This document shows positions 59,600-64,000 of a DNA stretch of 64,000 nt, piece by piece; within the stretch, counting starts at the first letter, position 1, and each line of letters begins with the position of its first letter. Both the position numbers and the translations under genes were made by a program. Origin of the DNA: Hofstenia miamia (lineage: Eukaryota; Xenacoelomorpha; Acoela); the NCBI GenBank assembly GCA_004352715.1, contig SCFE01000092.1:111078-175077 (forward strand), in the 5' to 3' direction. Under the pieces are notes generated by a model. It did no database searches. It was not told where the DNA came from and was given only the letters and a program-made list of their open reading frames with translations.

Positions 59600-59960
59600 A
59601 TGTACAAAATCTTCAGTAAAGAGAAGAATCCCGTCGTACTAAATTCCTGTGTCGCTTAACAGTGCATTAACCCTTCAATATAGGGCTCTATAATCACGGA
59701 AACATCCAATCAATGATTTGCAATGATTTAGTAACGATGTTTCATAAGGAATATACATCAAGAAATCGTGTACGCGTATCAATTAGTACCAGCATGTGAT
59801 AGGTTCACTAAATCGTTATAAAATTGATAAATATCATCGTTCACGGCCGTAACTCTTGAAAAAATATGATCTAGAGTGCTTGATTGGATTCAGACGGACT
59901 GAACTGTTCAAATCTGTTGAGTATCCTATAGCATTTGTGAATGTCTAACACTAAATATAT
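59600..59960. other. Non-coding stretch
   Basis: Mixed-composition DNA without a recognised feature. Confidence 0.45.
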
Positions 59961-60719
59961 GCAAAAACTTTTTATACAGGGCGAAATAACGAAACTCTTA
60001 AAAGCAATGATGCTCAAGCCAATGAATTTATAGGTAATGAGATCGAGAACATTCTTGAAGCAAATGAAAATGAAAGGAAGGACAATAAATTGAAACAATT
60101 ATGAAATTCAGCTGTCAAATCGCAAATACCGATACTTTTACCAAAACCCTTAAGCATGTTTGTTCTCTTCTTCAAAATGAACTTTTTGAAATCCTTAAAG
60201 ATGGATCTAGTTCTTCCTAAAATTATAATTATGGCTTTCAGCCACAATTTTAAAAGTTTAAAAATAGTTCTGGAATTCATGGTCTCAATTTAACCTTATC
60301 ACCTTATATAACAATACATATGATCCCACGTCTGAAAACGAGCTGCATCTCGACAAGCATTTATAATCATTTAATATAATTGATTCCCAAAAAGAATATC
60401 AGGGGTGTGCAACATTACTTGTAAGGACACATAAAAATTTTTCAGTATGTGGAGGAACAGCTTGTCACGCATTTTGTTGCTCATTCTCACAATAAGCAAG
60501 CACGTCGCTATATATACACAAAAACAAAACTGAATATAAAAATAAAAATAAGATGCTCTTGCTTCGTTTGTTTCTTCAAATAAGATTGACAACCTTCCGT
60601 ATATGGTTCTTTCAGACCAATCGTGCTCTGAAATTTTATAGTAATTGTGGCTATTATATGGTAGTGACAAGCATGCTTAAGTTAATTCCTGTTGGAGCCA
60701 AATTTCTGAGTTGAAGATG

Positions 60720-61190
60720 GAACTATAGTGCAAAACTCCCAGCACTCGCAGTTTTGTGAAGCAGTCTTTCACAAACCGGCTTCTCACAGAAAGAAAATAT
60801 TTTGAACGAATGTTAATGGAGGAGCATGTCTTGCACGGATTTAGAATAACTAGATAGCATCTAAGTGCTCTTGTTAAAGGTCGAATTTTGCATATCTTGA
60901 ACACCTTGGTGATGAGAAAAAGGAACAGTAAGGGAAAACCGGTTTCAACAAATATGTAGCTGGAGCAGTTGAACGACGCAATGACATCTATGTAACCATC
61001 CAAGGAACAGTTAGCTCCTTCTCAGCTTAAAGTAAATGAAGCACGGAGAACTTCAGGTGAAGCTGACGAAAGATTAATCACTTTGAAGAAGACATTTGAA
61101 GATAAAAGAGTGTTAAACACTATGAATGAATTAAATTTCGTACATGCTCATTTCATAATCGTGAAAAAGTTATAATTCTATAAATTACAA
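60720..61190 (+). pseudogene. Unidentified coding-like region, interrupted
   Basis: One plus-strand frame reads SFTNRLLTERKYFERMLMEE and HVLHGFRITR, then after single stops HLSALVKGRILHILNTLVMR, PSKEQLAPSQLKVNEARRTS and GEADERLITLKKTFEDK. Base composition is richer than the flanks and the product is charged and helix-like. That pattern fits a decayed gene or retroelement part rather than random AT-rich DNA. I cannot name a family. An acidic segment NDAQANEFIGNEIENILEAN at about 60007-60066 may belong to the same decayed unit. Confidence 0.3.
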
Positions 61191-61199
61191 TTAAACAAA

Positions 61200-61968
61200 A
61201 AAAACAGGCGAACTCATGAATACAACTTTTTCAATAATAAGTAACACCATCAAAATTGAACAATAATTAATAATTAATGGGATTTTGAAGAGACAACAAT
61301 GAAATAAAATGTGGTTTTAATATCAAGGATGAAATATATTAATGAATAATTTCGTTCGTCTGCTTCAAGCTAATCATGCGTTTGACATTTTGCATATTTG
61401 AACTAATCGAAAATTTCTATGATTCCAACGCACAGTGGAAACAATAAAACGTAAGTAACGAAGGTCAAAACAATTACTACATCACTTGGTCGAGAGGAGC
61501 TCAATAAACAAACTTAAATTGAAGCAGTATAAATAGAAAAATGTAACTAATATTTCAATTATATGCTTACTTATTTAGTTGATGATTATATATTACTTTG
61601 CTAGCAGTGGTACAATGTTATTTTCAAATACGTACAGAATTGTATGGAACATTTAGAAAGTAATTTTGGGATGCGTTCATTCTGAATTTCGCCTCCACCA
61701 AAAATGACAAAAGCTGTGTTTTGTTTAGGTGTATTAACCGAATAATGAATGTTCAGGTTCTATGAAATTCCAAATTGTGCCTCCATAATTGGGGCCACAC
61801 GCGAAATTGCATAATTGCAGTGATAAGGGGAACAGCTTACTCGTGAAATATTCATACGCGGATTAAATTACATTTCAATCAACACTGTTCCTAAAAACAG
61901 AAATTAGTAAAAATTTATTGATGCTATTAAGAAGAGAGCTATATTTAATCTGTCCTGTAATGTAGGAA
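61200..61968. other. AT-rich non-coding stretch
   Basis: No supported feature. Confidence 0.5.
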
Positions 61969-62346
61969 TTGGCAAAGATAATTTTCAAGAATGTGATTTA
62001 TTTTAATGTTCGCAGACAACGAAAATGGATAAGAAGCAAAACTTTCAAATTTTCTCTTCATACTTGCAATCGGAGTAGTCAATCTTTGCAAAATCTCCTG
62101 GTTCAAAAGAGAGTTGAAAGTAAACTTATGAACATTATTAGCTTCTTAGCAAATGTAACTTCGATTCTGACAGTATCTTTTAAATATATTTCGAGGACTC
62201 TGGTTATAAGAATTACGAAGACTATTTTATGGTATAGTTACTCGAATTTGTTAATAAATGGCGGTCGATTAACGGAACATTACTTCAAAAGTACTGAAAA
62301 TAACAGTCTAGAGGGAGACAGTTTATATTTGAATATTCAAATATAA
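61969..62346 (+). other. Unidentified 125-codon open frame
   Basis: Opens at TTG and runs to TAA; the first ATG lies well inside, at 62128. The length is unusual for this base composition but not impossible by chance across 64 kb. The product is Lys/Ser/Leu-rich with a hydrophobic middle segment (MNIISFLANVTSILTVSF) and no domain I recognise. Confidence 0.15.
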
Positions 62347-64000
62347 TTTAGTTTCGATTGAACAATGGTGCTCACGGTTCGAAAATGTTGAGCATATGAT
62401 GTGCACTGTGCATCCAGACTTTAATTCCAGTAATGTGAACTACACATTGAATGCACTTAAAATGAACCGGCTGCTACCAAGAAAACTTTCAATGAAAGGT
62501 TGCGTTTTGATAAAAATATATTCAATATAAACATACAATAATTGGTAGATTTAATTATTAACATTATTGCTACTAGCGTATCCTTAAAGTAACAAACTGC
62601 TCTCTCCACAATTTTTAAGAGTTTTATCTAAAAATGTTAAGAAATATTAGAAGCCTTTTATATAGCCGCATCTATGGGTTTGTGCACACTCATGTAATGA
62701 TAAAGTTCTGTGCTAAGAACTAATCCTTTTCCTAAAGCATATAAAAATGTGATTTTTTTTTCAATGAGAAAAACTATTTTTGCAAAAACATTCGAATTCT
62801 TATCATACCTAATGTTGAGTAATGAGTTAGTCCAAAGCCAATGGAAACAACCGCTACTCTCAAATATTTTGCTCTCGAGAGAAAAATAGTATGTGCCCAG
62901 TTCAGGCACACCGTTTTCAAAGTCAGAGGTTGTTGCACTGTAGGTGTGCCAGGCCGTAAACTATAGTAGAAAAATTCCTAGTTGAATTAGGGCTAAGGAA
63001 ATGTCAGTAAATTATAACTCCCCTCTTTAGTGCATCATGTACATTTAGAAGAACATACAATGAATTATTGCAGGGTTGGACAATTGCAAATGAGTTGGAT
63101 AAGTTAAAGCCGAACTGTACATGTATTCCATCATCCAAAGCGAAGAATGTACATTTAGTGATATTACAAATTCTCTCTTCGTACATCAGGGTAGCACCAA
63201 AACCAAAATGCCAGGAATCAAATTTATTCTAAAGAAAAAATTACTCGATCAATAAATCATTATGCAGTTGATATTTTTGTATTATATTGGTCACTACATG
63301 TGACTTGACGAAGTTTAATTAGAATTTAAAAAATATCCCAAATTGAGTTGTCATCAGCAATATTAAAATAACCGAATAATATATGTCAAAATAAACTTAA
63401 AATATATTAATCCTTAATATCGTGAAAATTGTATTATACAATTGCTCACAATAAACAAAACAATTAATTTTATTATATTGCAAAAATGTTTTTAATTCAG
63501 TGTGCTACACCATCGATGTGTTTAGGAAAAGTGATCTTTCTGAGTTTTGTCATGCAGGAAACAACTACAAATGCACAATTCATCATTAACATTTCTACTT
63601 TAAGCATAACCTGTTCACTTGTACTTTACCTAACGACCATCTCCATTTCGAGATTGGTTTTTAAAGAATTCAAGATCGCATTAAATTAGGCACGATTTAG
63701 GCCATTGGACAGTGAACGTTTACCCCTACATGGTAAAAAACTTAGTTATTATGTTTATATTTGCCAAAGTATTAATCACATACACTAGGTACAGAAAAAA
63801 CCAAATTTGAAAAATAAGAATTTTTTTGTTTTGTACTTCATTAGAATACATTTAATATTTTCAATTACACAAAATTTAAGAACTATATATTTTCATGTCC
63901 AAATGTTATAAAACAAACCTGCCACTGGTGTGTAATGCTTAATGCTTACCTTTTTGCAAATCACGAGTTGGTTATTAAATAGGAAACCCATTCTGTGCTG
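62347..64000. other. AT-rich non-coding stretch to the window edge
   Basis: Frames at 62658-62909 and 63004-63186 (minus) and 63486-63689 (plus) show no domains. No repeats recognised. Confidence 0.5.

Noticed and set aside
59966-59985. TATACAGGGCG as a second mariner-type terminus
   Set aside because: Only about nine bases match and no inverted partner is nearby.
63486-63689. 67-codon frame with hydrophobic segments
   Set aside because: Composition is what AT-rich DNA gives by chance; no motif, promoter or splice signals.
1-64000. tRNA, rRNA, CRISPR arrays, bacterial operons
   Set aside because: No cloverleaf with proper A and B boxes, no rRNA-like conserved core, no spaced direct repeats; the DNA is eukaryotic with spliced genes.

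Overview
This window is animal (metazoan invertebrate) nuclear DNA. It is strongly AT-rich, with (TA)n microsatellites throughout, and three assembly gaps sit inside such tracts. Coding sequence is sparse and split by spliceosomal introns with GT-AG borders. The mobile-element remnants are of typical animal types: Tc1/mariner, piggyBac, CR1/L2-like and Jockey-like non-LTR elements, and MITEs. There are no operons, tRNA or rRNA genes, or CRISPR arrays. The phylum cannot be told from the sequence alone.

The one clear host gene is a LIM-homeobox gene of the Lhx3/4 (lim3) class on the + strand. Three coding exons at 37459-37507, 37703-37886 and 38665-38867 join in frame to give the N-terminus and both LIM domains, 145 codons in all. 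Every zinc ligand is present. Two CCAAT boxes lie just upstream. The homeodomain exon was not found in the remaining 25 kb, so the gene probably runs off the right edge through a very long intron. A second possible host exon lies on the - strand at 56103-56273. It looks like the end of a PH domain followed by the start of a FYVE zinc finger, as in FGD-type Rho exchange factors.

Layout: 1-17 kb is gene-poor, with a candidate solo LTR (1830-2026), a CpG-rich patch (about 3.95-4.35 kb), a GC-rich patch (8.16-8.29 kb) and two copies of a dispersed repeat (5.2 and 13.9 kb). 17-21 kb holds a decayed Tc1-like element with an extra copy of its 3' coding end, and a piggyBac remnant. 26.2 kb and 47.3 kb carry two diverged copies of a repeat containing a hammerhead-ribozyme-like core; a third core lies at 46.02 kb. 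37-39 kb is the Lhx3/4 gene. 48.8-49.6 kb has a second piggyBac remnant and a mariner-type MITE. 53.4-59.6 kb is element-dense: a Tc1 relic, a 160-bp fold-back element, a Jockey-like reverse transcriptase relic on the - strand, and a CR1/L2-like element ending in (TC)n. The rest is AT-rich non-coding DNA.

No set of genes here forms a pathway. The transposon genes are all broken. The most unusual signal is the hammerhead-like family: three cores share the layout CTGAYGA (one copy TTGACGA), one base, a stem, GAAA, and a 2-bp stem with a 2-nt loop, and the paired positions differ between copies in mostly compensating ways.
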